The notes under the pieces were generated by a model that saw only the letters and a list, made by a program, of their open reading frames with translations, ran no database searches and was not told the DNA's origin. Positions 36,955 to 45,633 of a stretch of 64,000 nucleotides of DNA are shown in pieces; position 1 is the first letter of the stretch, and each line of letters opens with the position of its first letter. The DNA is from Nitrospira sp. (GTDB lineage Bacteria; Nitrospirota; Nitrospiria; Nitrospirales; Nitrospiraceae), in NCBI GenBank assembly GCA_029865225.1, contig JAOUHJ010000004.1, forward strand, positions 52,343-116,342. The letters are read 5' to 3'. The translations under genes and the position numbers were made by a program.

Positions 36955-38679
36955 GTGAAGTCCCTTTATCGTGTCCTGCAATATCTCCGTCCTCACCGTC
37001 GTCTTGCGATGACGACATTGATCTGCGCCGCCTGTGCGACAGCGATGGAGTTAATTCCTCCTTGGGTCATCAAGATCATCATCGATGATGTGATTCAGGC
37101 GAAGCAGGCATCGTTGCTGCCATGGGCGATCGGTCTGCTGGTCGGCGCATATCTGTTCAAGAACGTTTTTGCCTCCCTGCGTATCCGGCTCAACAATCAA
37201 CTCGAGCAGCGAGTCGTTCACGATCTCCGCCGCCAAATCTTTTCCGCTCTCCAGCGCCTGTCGATCACCTACTTTGAAAATCGATCGACGGGTGAAATCA
37301 TGTCGCGCGTGACGAACGACACCGAGCATGTCGAGCGGATTTTTATCGATGGCCTGGAGGGGATGTTGACGGCATCGTTGACGCTGATCGGGATCACGGG
37401 GCTGTTGTTCATGTTGAACTGGAAGCTAGCCGCCCTGTCCCTCTTGCCGATTCCAGTGCTGGCTCTATCCGCAAGTTGGTTCACGTCGAAGGTGCATGGG
37501 TATTATCGAGAGACCAGGCAGAGTGCAGCCGAACTGAACGGCTACTTGCAGGACGCCTTGTCCGGTATTAGAGAAACAATGGGGTTCGGACGCCAAGGGT
37601 ATGAAGAGACGAAGTTCAATAGGCTGAGCCAAACCTATAGCGACAAGAACCTCCAAGCGATGGTGTTGTGGTCGGTCTATTCGCCCGGGATGATTCTTGT
37701 CGGCGCCTTCGGGACCGTGCTGATTCTCTGGTACGGGGCCGGAGAGGTGATGGAGGGACGGCTCACGCTCGGTGAGTTGGTGCTGTTTCTGTCTTATCTG
37801 GCGATGTTCTACGTCCCCATCAATCAGATCCATTCCGTCAATCACATGTTGCAACATGCGTTGGCCGCGAGCGAGCGGGTCTTCGATGTGCTGGACACGG
37901 TTCCGGAAGTCGCTGATCGTCCTGGGATAGTTGCTCCCGACTATCGTGCTAAAGGAGAGGTGCGATTTGAGCAGGTGCAGTTCCATTATCGGTCGGATGT
38001 TCCAGTACTGAAAGGATTCTCAGTGACGGTGCCGGCTGGTGAGCGGGTCGCCTTGGTCGGGATGAGCGGGGCCGGCAAGAGCACACTGTTAAAGTTGCTG
38101 ATGCGGTTCTATGACGTGACCGATGGAGCGATCTCCATTGATGGAAAAGATATCCGCGATCTTCCGATCGCCTATCTACGACAGCAAATCGGGTTTGTCC
38201 AACAGGAGCCGTTTTTGTTCAACGGAACGGTCAGAGACAACCTTCTGTACGGGGATTTGACTGCCGATCAAGATCAGCTAGAAGCTGCAGCCCGTGTTGC
38301 GAGAGCGCATGACTTTATTATGGCGCTTCCAGAAGGATACGACACATGGATCGGGGAACGAGGGGTCAAACTGTCTGTCGGGCAAAAACAACGTGTGTCC
38401 ATCGCCCGCGTCTTGTTGAAAGATCCGCCCATCGTGATTTTTGATGAGGCGACCTCCAATATCGATACCGAAACAGAGGTGAAGATCCGTGAGGCCTTGA
38501 ACGAACTTATGGAGGGGAGAACCACGTTCATCATTGCGCACCGGCTGTCTACGCTTCATGACGTCGACCGGATCATCGTGCTCGATGGCGGCCGGCTGGT
38601 GGAGCAGGGGCGACATGATGACTTGCTCAGCCGTGGCGGAGTATATGCCGGTCTCTACGAAGCCCAGTTCCAGGTCTAG
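36955..38679 (+). CDS. MsbA-like ABC exporter (fused membrane and ATPase domains)
   Basis: 574 aa half-transporter that would act as a homodimer. A six-helix ABC_membrane domain (residues about 15-300; FENRSTGEIMSRVTNDTEHV is the coupling region) is followed by an ATPase with Walker A GMSGAGKSTLL, Q-loop QQEPFLFNGTV, signature LSVGQKQR (a variant of LSGGQ), Walker B IVIFDEATSNID and H-loop IIAHRLST. GTG start at 36955. Related to lipid A/lipid flippases and multidrug exporters; the cargo is unknown. Probably in an operon with def. Confidence 0.92.
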   Translation: MKSLYRVLQYLRPHRRLAMTTLICAACATAMELIPPWVIKIIIDDVIQAKQASLLPWAIGLLVGAYLFKNVFASLRIRLNNQLEQRVVHDLRRQIFSALQRLSITYFENRSTGEIMSRVTNDTEHVERIFIDGLEGMLTASLTLIGITGLLFMLNWKLAALSLLPIPVLALSASWFTSKVHGYYRETRQSAAELNGYLQDALSGIRETMGFGRQGYEETKFNRLSQTYSDKNLQAMVLWSVYSPGMILVGAFGTVLILWYGAGEVMEGRLTLGELVLFLSYLAMFYVPINQIHSVNHMLQHALAASERVFDVLDTVPEVADRPGIVAPDYRAKGEVRFEQVQFHYRSDVPVLKGFSVTVPAGERVALVGMSGAGKSTLLKLLMRFYDVTDGAISIDGKDIRDLPIAYLRQQIGFVQQEPFLFNGTVRDNLLYGDLTADQDQLEAAARVARAHDFIMALPEGYDTWIGERGVKLSVGQKQRVSIARVLLKDPPIVIFDEATSNIDTETEVKIREALNELMEGRTTFIIAHRLSTLHDVDRIIVLDGGRLVEQGRHDDLLSRGGVYAGLYEAQFQV

Positions 38680-38774
38680 TGAGGAGATGAGGATTATTCT
38701 TTTTCCCATGGTTGCGGGTTTGAGGAGCCTGTCGTTATACTCGCAGCAAGTGGACAATTCAATCGGGTAGATTG

Positions 38775-38969
38775 ATGGTTTTGGTGTACGAAAGTGATCC
38801 TCTAGACGATGAACATGCGCGAGGGCGGTTCTATCATGTCTGTCAGGGTCGCATTGATCGGACCCCATTGAACGTACCGGCACCAGAGAGTCCGTACGAA
38901 TGTCCGCAATGTGGGATTGATCTCGAAGCGGAAGATTTTTTTGTGGCCCTTCAGAAAGGATCGGTCTAG
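38775..38969 (+). CDS. Small Cys-rich protein, unknown function
   Basis: 64 aa, family not recognised. YECPQCGIDLEAEDF holds a CPxC pair and an upstream FYHVC adds a third cysteine, so a metal-binding knuckle is possible. It is followed 5 nt later by a second small cysteine protein gene; a decayed copy of this same pair lies near 41170-41442, which supports treating them as a unit. No obvious ribosome site. Confidence 0.6.
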   Translation: MVLVYESDPLDDEHARGRFYHVCQGRIDRTPLNVPAPESPYECPQCGIDLEAEDFFVALQKGSV

Positions 38970-38974
38970 GCGTC

Positions 38975-39184
38975 ATGGCTACAAGTGCAGGACGAAAAAC
39001 TGTCGGAGTATCACGTGGCTTGATGATGCTCTGCGACATTTGCTATGCCCAGGTCATTGCGGACAAGCTCACCGACGAAAAGAATTTTGTGGCTGATGCA
39101 GACACACTCTTCGATACCATCTGTGTCGGCTGCACCGACATCAATCGCCCCCTCATCGACGATATGGCCGGGAGCGGGGAATAA
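38975..39184 (+). CDS. Small zinc-finger-like protein (intact copy of a three-member family)
   Basis: 69 aa, family not recognised. Two CxxC pairs (LCDICYAQV near residue 20 and TICVGCTDIN near 50) suggest a structural zinc site. Related sequences occur twice more nearby: a nearly full copy at 41236-41442 and a C-terminal fragment at 39413-39523. It is preceded by the 64-aa cysteine protein and followed by a DUF2283 gene 18 nt downstream. Confidence 0.65.
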   Translation: MATSAGRKTVGVSRGLMMLCDICYAQVIADKLTDEKNFVADADTLFDTICVGCTDINRPLIDDMAGSGE

Positions 39185-39202
39185 GTCTGCTGGGTATATG
39201 CC

Positions 39203-39400
39203 ATGAAAGTCAGCTATTTCCGCGATACCGACACGGTATATATTGAATTTCGTGCCGACGATATCGTGGAATCAAAGGACCTAGACGAAAATACCACGCT
39301 GGATCTGGATGCAAAGGGCAATGTCTGCGCCATTACGTTTGAACATGCAAGCCAACGTACGGATGTCAGTCATTTGGTGGTAGAAGGTATTGCTGCCTAA
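39203..39400 (+). CDS. DUF2283 family protein
   Basis: 65 aa, the whole length of the DUF2283 domain: MKVSYFRDTDTVYIEF, DENTTLDLDAKGNVCAITFE and the closing hydrophobic strand are characteristic. Function unknown; members are often found next to toxin-antitoxin-like or stress genes. It sits at the end of the small-gene cluster. Confidence 0.85.
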   Translation: MKVSYFRDTDTVYIEFRADDIVESKDLDENTTLDLDAKGNVCAITFEHASQRTDVSHLVVEGIAA

Positions 39401-39412
39401 CTAAAGAGCCAG

Positions 39413-39523
39413 GTTTGCATCGGCTGCACCGACATCAATCGCCCCCTCCTCGACGACATGGCCGGCAGCGGAAAAAGGTATCAGCCTGTGAGTGATCCGG
39501 AAGAATTCTACAAATTAGATTAG
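39413..39523 (+). pseudogene. C-terminal fragment of the small zinc-finger-like gene
   Basis: 36 codons starting immediately after the DUF2283 gene match the C-terminal half of the 69-aa protein (VCIGCTDINRPLLDDMAGSG) and then continue as KRYQPVSDPEEFYKLD to a stop, an extension the intact copy lacks. No start codon or N-terminal half, so a remnant of duplication or recombination. Confidence 0.7.
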
Positions 39524-40012
39524 AGCTAGAGGCAAGTGCCGTTTGTGCTCCAATTCACTTCACGTCTCGCTTCCGACCCCCATACATTGACCCGTTCATT
39601 CCTGTACCTCTGTTGAATGCCCCTTTCTACCGCACTACCTATGGAGGATATGGCCACTTCTGCCACAGTGAGTCATCTCACTCGCGACATGGCCACTCCA
39701 TTCTCAGCCGCCATCATTGCTACCGATGGTAATCCTTACCAATCTGCTTTTGCCCAAACGTTTCTCATAGACTCTGCTTAGGAGGGGCGTGCGGTATGTG
39801 GATCAGTGTATGCGTATGAGGAATATTAGCTGTCGTTTCCTTCAAATTATACATTCCCTGGTGAGTACGTACCATCATTTAGAATGGTATGGGTATTGAA
39901 TTCGAAGTTCAGTGGAGGCCGAGGTCAGAGTCCGTCGAGGAGCAGTTCATGACTGGCTTGGAGTAGGGGCGTCTTCCATCGCGGCCGTGCTCGAACTTTG
40001 AAAGGAGCTCAT
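39524..40012. other. Largely non-coding stretch before the EEP lipoprotein gene
   Basis: About 490 bp. The only candidate gene is a 45-codon frame at 39641-39778 (MEDMATSATVSHLTRDMATP...) without a convincing ribosome site or known relatives, so I do not call it. The stretch ends with AAAGGAG ahead of the next gene. Confidence 0.4.
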
Positions 40013-41074
40013 ATGCCTCGTATGTCATGCGGAAGCCTTGTCTCGATCTTCATCTCGCTCATCATTCTGATGCACGGCTGTGCGTCACAAAGGCCTCAGC
40101 AACCCGTCGCCAACTGCCCTGATATTGCCAGTACAGGTCAGCTCAACGTGCTTACGCTGAACCTGCTCTACGACGCGCCGGCTTCGACCCGCGCGAAAGC
40201 CTGGACCAATATCGCTCAGTTTGCCATCACGCACAACGTTCACGTGCTGTTGCTCCAGGAGGCCGTCTTGAGTGATGTCGATCATATCCAAGACATCCTC
40301 GGCACGTCCGATAGTGCCCGTGATCTGCAGCGAGTGCTGAACGAGCGCAGTGTGGACCCCTATGAGCTGCGGGTTGCATGGGAAACCGGCATCCCGCTTG
40401 TCCTCACGACTGCCAATGCGATCTTGAGCCGCTGCGATATCACGCGGCATTTTGAGACTTTTCTTCCGATTGAGTCGGAGGAAGCCTTCGAAGGGATCGA
40501 CCTCAAAATCACCAGGAATGTCCAAGTGGCCCAACTGAGTCTCCCGGGATATGGAACGCTCCGCGTCTATAACACACACCTGTGCGCTGCCTGTTCGGTT
40601 GACTCTCTACAACGACAGGTCGAGGCCGTGCTGAATGTCGTGGAACGGGTGGAGGGGAGATCCGCCGCGAATCATGTGGCTCTCGGTGGCGATTTCAACT
40701 TGGATCTCTCGAAAGGGGCGGCCGAGCGGATAGTGTTTGAAACCATCGCGCGAGCTGGCTTTCGCGATGTGTATGCCGCGTATCGGAAGGATACATTCGG
40801 AGACGCACGTGAGGCGCTCTGCTGGAATGGAACGGCTGACATCCACTGTACGGTTGGCGTGAGCCCGGTACTGGGTCTGATCGATCAGAAATCCGGTGCC
40901 GGTTTCTCCGGACCCAGGCGAATTGACTATCTATTCCTTCGAGGTACTGACACCATCCGAACCAGTCGGGTTATCTTCAATCCTGGTAATGCCGCTACCG
41001 GTTCGATTAATGCTGATGACCCGGCGGTGTCCGACCACAGTGGTGTCTTTGCGGAAATAATGCTGCGGCGATGA
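40013..41074 (+). CDS. Endonuclease/exonuclease/phosphatase-fold lipoprotein
   Basis: 353 aa. Lipoprotein signal with lipobox before Cys (LIILMHGCASQ) after an AAAGGAG ribosome site. The body is an EEP (DNase I/sphingomyelinase-like) domain: LNVLTLNLLYD (metal Asn), VLLLQEAV (catalytic Glu), VYNTHLCA, ALGGDFNLDL and the closing SDHSGVFAEI all present. It probably cleaves a phosphodiester outside the cytoplasm, in nucleic acid or lipid headgroups; substrate unknown. Single gene with no operon partners. Confidence 0.88.
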   Translation: MPRMSCGSLVSIFISLIILMHGCASQRPQQPVANCPDIASTGQLNVLTLNLLYDAPASTRAKAWTNIAQFAITHNVHVLLLQEAVLSDVDHIQDILGTSDSARDLQRVLNERSVDPYELRVAWETGIPLVLTTANAILSRCDITRHFETFLPIESEEAFEGIDLKITRNVQVAQLSLPGYGTLRVYNTHLCAACSVDSLQRQVEAVLNVVERVEGRSAANHVALGGDFNLDLSKGAAERIVFETIARAGFRDVYAAYRKDTFGDAREALCWNGTADIHCTVGVSPVLGLIDQKSGAGFSGPRRIDYLFLRGTDTIRTSRVIFNPGNAATGSINADDPAVSDHSGVFAEIMLRR

Positions 41075-41235
41075 ATGGCCAGCGCAAGCTGACCATATTC
41101 TGCTGAAGAAGTTCTTGACCCAAGTCGGTACCGAGCATTCCACTATTTTCCGTTCGAGGGAGAGCAGAGACGGGTGTGGGATTAGCTTCGAGGCCGAGGA
41201 TTTTTATGCTGCTTCAAAAATGATTAGCATAGCGG

Positions 41236-41442
41236 ATGCGAAGTGGAGAAAGAAAAACGGTGGGGGGCTCGCGCAGGTTCAGTATGCTCTGCGACACCTG
41301 CTGTAACAAAATTGTGGCGGAGAAGCTGCCGGACACGAAGAATTTCGTCGCCGACTTCGAAGCGCTTTTCGATACCATCTGCATCGGCTACACCGACATC
41401 AACCGCCCCCTCATCGACGACATGGCCAGGAGTGGGGAATAA
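41236..41442 (+). pseudogene. Diverged copy of the small zinc-finger-like gene pair
   Basis: 68 codons closely match the 69-aa gene at 38975 (MLCDTCCNKIVAEKL, DTICIGYTDINRPLIDDMA). One of the four ligand cysteines is changed to Tyr (CVGC to CIGY). Just upstream, 41172-41225 keeps a piece of the neighbouring 64-aa gene (GCGISFEAEDFYA against QCGIDLEAEDFFV) but out of context and without a start, so the pair was duplicated and is decaying. The 68-aa frame itself is uninterrupted and could still be expressed. Confidence 0.65.
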
Positions 41443-41519
41443 GAGGTGGTTCAATGGTAGCCGTTTCCTCGTTTCTAAACTTTCCGGCGTCGACCTCCTT
41501 CGTACTTGTATCCCACAAG

Positions 41520-41705
41520 TCAGCATATGCACAAGCTTACATATCGCTCACCGCACGCAGGACAGTCCCCACCAGCTACATCACACGTCACATGCCAGTG
41601 TGGAAACTGCAGAAGAAATGTAGCAGTGCATTTTCGACAACGGACTGGCCCTGTCCCAACCGGTTGCGCACAATAAGGGCACACATCGGAATTATCAAGA
41701 TCTCC
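41520..41705 (-). pseudogene. Zinc-ribbon protein gene truncated by the IS256 element
   Basis: On the minus strand, reading out of the IS256 left end, about 60 codons give SDVCPYCAQPVGTGPVRCR, KCTATF and GGDCPACGERYVSLCIC before a stop at 41520-41522. Three CxxC-type pairs mark a zinc-ribbon protein. The 5' part is absent on this side of the IS. Whether the sequence beyond 43191 is its missing start cannot be settled by eye. Confidence 0.6.
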
Positions 41706-41738
41706 GTTGAAAGTTTCTGAGCAACCCCATGGTAATGG

Positions 41739-43129
41739 TTACGCTGCCTTCTTCGTCGACGCCGGCTGCGGCTCGGTCTGCTCGGCCTCAAGCCTTGCCA
41801 TGACCGGTGCAATCTCAGCATAGCCTTTCACTCTTCTGAACCGCCCCTCGCAGGCGAGCAGCACCGTGCCGAGCCATCGCTGAAGCATGTGGCTCCCCCG
41901 CGTCCGTTTGAGATTCCGCTCACTGTGGCGAACCAATGAGAACATACTTTCGATCGGGTTGGTGGAGAGGAGCGTCTTGCGGAGCAACGGCGGTACCTGC
42001 ACCCGATGCAGGGTCAACAACTCCTCGAAGGCTTCGACGAGCGACGCTGCCGCTGACTCGTTCTTCGTCCGCAGCCACGTCTCCAACTCCCGCAGCATGC
42101 GCCGAGCGTCGGCATAGCTCGTTTGTTCTAACGCCGTCATGAGCCGCCGATGCGCCTCAGGGCGGTAGGGCTTGGCCAGGTGCCGCTGGAGGTTCCGGCT
42201 CTTATGAATGGCACAGCGCTGATGCACCAGCTTCTTGCCGAACCGGGCCCGGAGGGCTTTACTGAGCAGGTCGTCAAATAGTGCATGTTCTATCCGCTGA
42301 TTCATCATGAAATAGGATATTTGTGAGTTTCTACTCGAAATGAGTACGCACTATTTAGTGGTCGGCTCAGTAATCAAACCGCTCCCGCCATCAGTCACGA
42401 AGAGAATTCGTCGGGCGAGCGCCAAACCGCGCTGTTCGAGATTCCGAAACAACGCCTCGCAGATCTCATGATTCTCCGAGGAGCCCTGCCAGAACCCGAG
42501 GGCCATCTTCTCCCCGGACACATCCACGCCCAAGGCCACGACAAACGCTTCACCCCCTCGGTGGATCGTGTCCAAAAAGAGCGCAAACGGCGTGAAGCCC
42601 TTCAGGGACCGCTCTTGGAACGTCTTCAGCTTCGCGGCTGTCAGCTCCACAGCTTCTGCGAAATTGCGGTAGAAGACACGCCCACGGCGTGTGCCGCATT
42701 GAGAACGGTGCCGGCATACTTCTGAGCCGAGACACCCCGAAGAATCTTCTCCAGTAGTTCTTCCGAGAACGCCCCGGGATTGCGTAAGCGGGCATAGGAC
42801 TGGAGGGTGACCTCCCCCTGCTCGATGTGCCGCAGTCGAGGACGAGTCACAGGAACCGTCTGGTCACCGAGATAGATCGAACCAGCCTCATGCGCCCATT
42901 TCTGAAACGCTGGGTCGGTGGGATAATACTCAGGTCCGGCGATTTCTTCCCGCTCCATCAGCATCACACTCTCGGCCACCATCCGCCCCATCTCTAGCAT
43001 CACGGCATCCAGCGCCTGTTTGCCGGAGTGGATCACACGGACCAGCGTGCCCAGCATCCAATCCATTCCGGCGGTGCGCTTCAATCCCGCCAAGGCTTGC
43101 TTCCGTTGTTGGGTGTCTCGTCGTCTCAT
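41739..43129 (-). pseudogene. IS256-family transposase, broken by frameshift and MITE
   Basis: The three pieces together make a full Mutator/IS256 transposase. The N-terminal part (MRRRDTQQRKQALAG to AISQKLWS) ends at a frameshift near 42660. The middle part (ELTAAKLKTFQERSLKGF) carries the first two catalytic Asp (GVDVSGEKM, FVTDGGSGLI). The C-terminal part (KALRARFGKKLVHQRCAIHK, NPIESMFSLVRHSERNLKR) carries the Glu. The MITE interrupts between GLI and KAL, adding 111 bp, which keeps the frame but introduces a TAG stop. Removing the MITE and adding one base would restore the frame. Confidence 0.88.
42262..42370. mobile_element. 109-bp MITE inserted at TA within the IS256 transposase
   Basis: Flanked by TA on both sides (42260-42261 and 42371-42372); collapsing the insert with one TA restores the transposase codons GGT TTG ATT AAA GCC. 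Terminal inverted repeats of about 23 bp: both ends read CTGAGC inward, then 8 mismatched bases, then AAATAGTGC. TA duplication and small size fit an IS630/Tc1-mariner-type MITE. It contains no gene. Confidence 0.8.
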
Positions 43130-43191
43130 CGGTGGCTCCCTCCTCTGTGCCGGGGAGTATCCTACGGCGGAGCCACTCAGCAACATTCAAC

Positions 43192-43496
43192 GAACTTCAG
43201 GATAATCCCAGTGGTCACCATCACGATGTCACGAGCCGATCAAAACCGTAGGCAAAAGTGATGCCTTTTGGTAGAGGGTCTCGTTTCTCAATCGAGCATC
43301 CATTTCACGGCGGATTTACAGGTGACAAGTAGAAGTATAGAGACCGGAAGATGTCACATGAATCTTATTGGATTCACCATGAATCCAAAAGGATACGGTA
43401 ATAAGGATGAGACCAGCCTGATATGTACGATGTATGTGTTAGGGAAGGCCTGCCAATGAGCACTGATCCGTACGCTGTTGCCACCCCATCAAAGTA
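43192..43496. other. Non-coding stretch between IS256 and IS1202-type elements
   Basis: About 305 bp without a gene. It holds a short cluster of GAATC/GATTC palindromic words (43360-43390) and, at its end, the left copy of the 16-bp repeat flanking the next element. Confidence 0.5.
43481..43496 (+). repeat. Left copy of 16-bp direct repeat flanking IS1202-type element
   Basis: CCACCCCATCAAAGTA, identical to 44913-44928 and directly abutting the left end of the element; a target site duplication. Confidence 0.85.
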
Positions 43497-44912
43497 TGTC
43501 AACCCAATTTAGAAATGTCCTCTTCCTCCCAAAGTAGAAATGTCCGGTTTTAGGTGATGGGCCCCGCCGCCAGGAGTTCTCGTGGAGGCAGCACCCGTTT
43601 GCGCCATGGATGAGTCCGCGCCTGTGTGACCGGCCGGTGCCGGCGGAACTTCGTCTGCGGTCCTGCCGGGCGTCCCGGACGTGCGGCGATGCGGGCATAG
43701 GCGAGCACGTGGCCCTGATGTGTTATGCGCAGCGTCCCATCGACCCGTTCTTCTATGACCACCTGTGTCGCCCGCACGTTGGTCTGGACCTGATAGAGGT
43801 AGCCGTTGTGGGCGACGGTCCAATCGCGCCGCAGGACTCGCTTCGTCTTGATGCACAGGATGCGATCCAGTTCGCCGCGCGCCAGCCTCGGTCGATGCAG
43901 ATCGGCTGCCTGGGCAGGCGGCACGGCGAAGCGCCGATTGTAGATCGGCAGATAGCTCTTCAGGAACGCATTGGCCGCGTCCAGCGTGGAGACCTCCGCG
44001 AGCCGCAGCTCCTTGATCACTCGATCTTGAAAGGTCTTAAAGAGCCGCTCGACTCGCCCCTTGGCCTGCGGGGAATGGGCCGCGATCAGTTCGACACCCA
44101 GTTCTTCCAGCGCGCGCCCAAACTGACTCTGGGGCGCGGCCCCCGCTAACTGCTCCTCGATCGTGGGCTCGGCGGGTGACCGGTACGTCGTATGCTTGTC
44201 GGCATAGACAGCCAGTGGGATCCCATGCTGCCGAATGTAGCACTGGAAGCTGTCCATCGCCGGGATCGTGCCCTCGTACGCATGGAACCGCGCAAAGACT
44301 CGACGACTTGCATCATCGATGGAGGCCATCAGGACACAGCGCGGCCCACGCCCCTCGAACCAGTCATGGTGTGAGCCGTCCAGTTGGATCAGTTCCCCCA
44401 CATGCGCTCTTCGCTCCCGCCAGGCCCGATGTGGGCGCTTCCGTCGTCGAAAATGCTCGACCCCGTTCTCCAGCAACCAGCCCCGCAGCGTCTCATCGCT
44501 GATCGTAATCCCGTGGCGCTCGGCCAGTTTCTCCGCCGCCAACGTCGGGCCAAAATCCCCGTACTGCTGCTCGTAGAGCTGCAAGGCCTTGGCCTTCCGC
44601 TTCTCAGAAATCCGCCGATTTGACGGTTTCCCGCGTCCCCGATGCACCAGCCCCTGGTCGCCCTCCGTCTTCACCCGCCCAAGCAGGCGCCGGATCTGCC
44701 GATCCGTCAGCCCCAACAGCGTGCCCGCTTCCACCTGCGTCAGCGTCTTCTCCATGACTTGGCGGATGACATGCACCCGCCGCAATTCCTTCCCACTCAT
44801 CATGATCCTGTCCTCTCCGACCATCCCGACCTCCTGGTGAAGGTCGGTAGTCTATCCATGAAGAGGACATTTCTACTGTGGGGAAACCGGACATTATCAT
44901 TGTGGGATTACA
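43497..44912 (-). mobile_element. IS1202/ISNCY-type insertion sequence, 1416 bp
   Basis: Imperfect terminal inverted repeats: left TGTCAACCCAATTTAG..AATGTCC and right (opposite strand) TGTAATCCCACAATGATAATGTCC. Subterminal copies of AGAAATGTCCTCTTC occur at both ends. One intact transposase gene. The 16-bp perfect direct repeat at both borders marks the insertion and indicates a fairly recent event. Long duplications are known in the IS1202 family. Confidence 0.85.
43550..44803 (-). CDS. IS1202/ISNCY-family transposase
   Basis: 417 aa. An N-terminal helix-turn-helix region (QVEAGTLLGLTDRQIRRLLG, YGDFGPTLAAEKLAERHG) precedes an rve-type DDE core with D in ELIQLDGSHHDWF, D in VYADKHTTYRSP and E in QAKGRVERLFKTFQD, as in the ISNCY transposases. 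The C-terminal part ends with a basic segment (WRKRVLPPRELLAAGPIT). The ATG at 44803 follows GAGAGG; an alternative GTG or ATG slightly upstream is possible. The frame is intact. Confidence 0.9.
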   Translation of the reverse strand: MMSGKELRRVHVIRQVMEKTLTQVEAGTLLGLTDRQIRRLLGRVKTEGDQGLVHRGRGKPSNRRISEKRKAKALQLYEQQYGDFGPTLAAEKLAERHGITISDETLRGWLLENGVEHFRRRKRPHRAWRERRAHVGELIQLDGSHHDWFEGRGPRCVLMASIDDASRRVFARFHAYEGTIPAMDSFQCYIRQHGIPLAVYADKHTTYRSPAEPTIEEQLAGAAPQSQFGRALEELGVELIAAHSPQAKGRVERLFKTFQDRVIKELRLAEVSTLDAANAFLKSYLPIYNRRFAVPPAQAADLHRPRLARGELDRILCIKTKRVLRRDWTVAHNGYLYQVQTNVRATQVVIEERVDGTLRITHQGHVLAYARIAARPGRPAGPQTKFRRHRPVTQARTHPWRKRVLPPRELLAAGPIT

Positions 44913-44928
44913 CCACCCCATCAAAGTA
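44913..44928 (+). repeat. Right copy of 16-bp direct repeat flanking IS1202-type element
   Basis: CCACCCCATCAAAGTA, identical to 43481-43496. Confidence 0.85.
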
Positions 44929-45056
44929 GATACAAGTCGATTCAGCTGCGTTAACCTTCCAGGTTTTGACCAATGCATTTTGTCATACTCCATGTTTGGT
45001 TTGGACGCTGCTTTTTAAGGCAGCACATTCACGTTGTGGGAACGAGCTAGACTCCA

Positions 45057-45074
45057 TGTACATGATTCAGTACA
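45057..45074. promoter_or_regulatory. Dyad likely to be the toxin-antitoxin operator
   Basis: TGTACATGATTCAGTACA has matching 5-bp arms (TGTAC/GTACA) around an 8-bp centre and ends 22 nt before the antitoxin ATG, just ahead of its AGGAGG ribosome site. Antitoxins of the Phd/YefM type normally repress their own operon at such dyads. Confidence 0.45.
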
Positions 45075-45096
45075 CTGTGGGGCAGGAGGTACTGCT

Positions 45097-45345
45097 ATGA
45101 CAAAGGTTGCATCGGTATCCTATGTGAGAGCGCATTTGCCGGAGATGGTGGCTTCACTTCGCAAGAAAAAGCGGGGGCGAGTCATCATCACTCGAAATGG
45201 CGCCGCCTCGGCTGTTCTCCTCTCGCCCGAGGAGCTGGAGACCCTTGAAATTCTGGCAGACAAGAAGCTCATGCTCTCTCTGTTGAAGGCAGAGGAGGAT
45301 GAACGTGCCCAACGGTTGGTCGAACATGAAGACATCTTCAAATGA
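45097..45345 (+). CDS. Phd/YefM-type antitoxin
   Basis: 82 aa. DNA-binding antitoxin of a type II pair. The N-terminal Phd/YefM fold is visible in VSYVRAHLPEMVASLRKK, GRVIITRNGAASAVLLSPEE and the following helix LETLEILADKKLMLSLL; the C-terminal tail (EDERAQRLVEHEDIF) would wrap the toxin. The ATG at 45097 has AGGAGG 7 nt upstream; the longer frame to 45034 is not needed. It overlaps the toxin gene by 4 nt. Confidence 0.92.
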   Translation: MTKVASVSYVRAHLPEMVASLRKKKRGRVIITRNGAASAVLLSPEELETLEILADKKLMLSLLKAEEDERAQRLVEHEDIFK

Positions 45346-45599
45346 CCTATCGGATCCTCTACACGGAGGAGGCAGTACGCCGCATTCATAAGCTCGACAA
45401 AACGGTCAAAGAACGTGTCTCCAAAGCAGTCGTCAGGCTGTCTGAGGACCCAGAACTGGGCAAGCGTCTCACAGGCCTGTTGAGTGATCGGTGGTCATAT
45501 CGAGTCGGTGATTGGCGGATATTGTACAAGGTCAGAAGGAAGGAAGTCGTGATCTTAGTGCTGACGGTCGGACATAGAAGCGATGTGTATGGATCTTAG
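45342..45599 (+). CDS. RelE/ParE-superfamily toxin
   Basis: 85 aa. Probable ribosome-dependent mRNA interferase. RelE fold signature: YRILYTEEAVRRIHKLDKTV, LTGLLSDRWSYRVGDWRILY and the basic strand KVRRKEVVILVLTVGHRSDVY with terminal Tyr and Arg residues. The start overlaps the antitoxin stop (ATGA), the usual coupling. The pair lies next to a recent IS insertion. Confidence 0.92.
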   Translation: MTYRILYTEEAVRRIHKLDKTVKERVSKAVVRLSEDPELGKRLTGLLSDRWSYRVGDWRILYKVRRKEVVILVLTVGHRSDVYGS

Positions 45600-45633
45600 C
45601 AGGGAAACAGGGGATGAGATTTTCACACCAAAC

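Larger units (their letters stand above)
41706..43191 (-). mobile_element. IS256-family insertion sequence, inactivated
   Basis: Ends marked by near-matching inverted repeats: GTTGAAAGTTTCTGAG at 41706-41721 and, on the other strand, GTTGAATGTTGCTGAG at 43191-43176 (14 of 16 identical). 1486 bp including a 109-bp MITE. The single transposase gene is broken by a frameshift and by the MITE. No direct target repeat seen. Confidence 0.8.
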
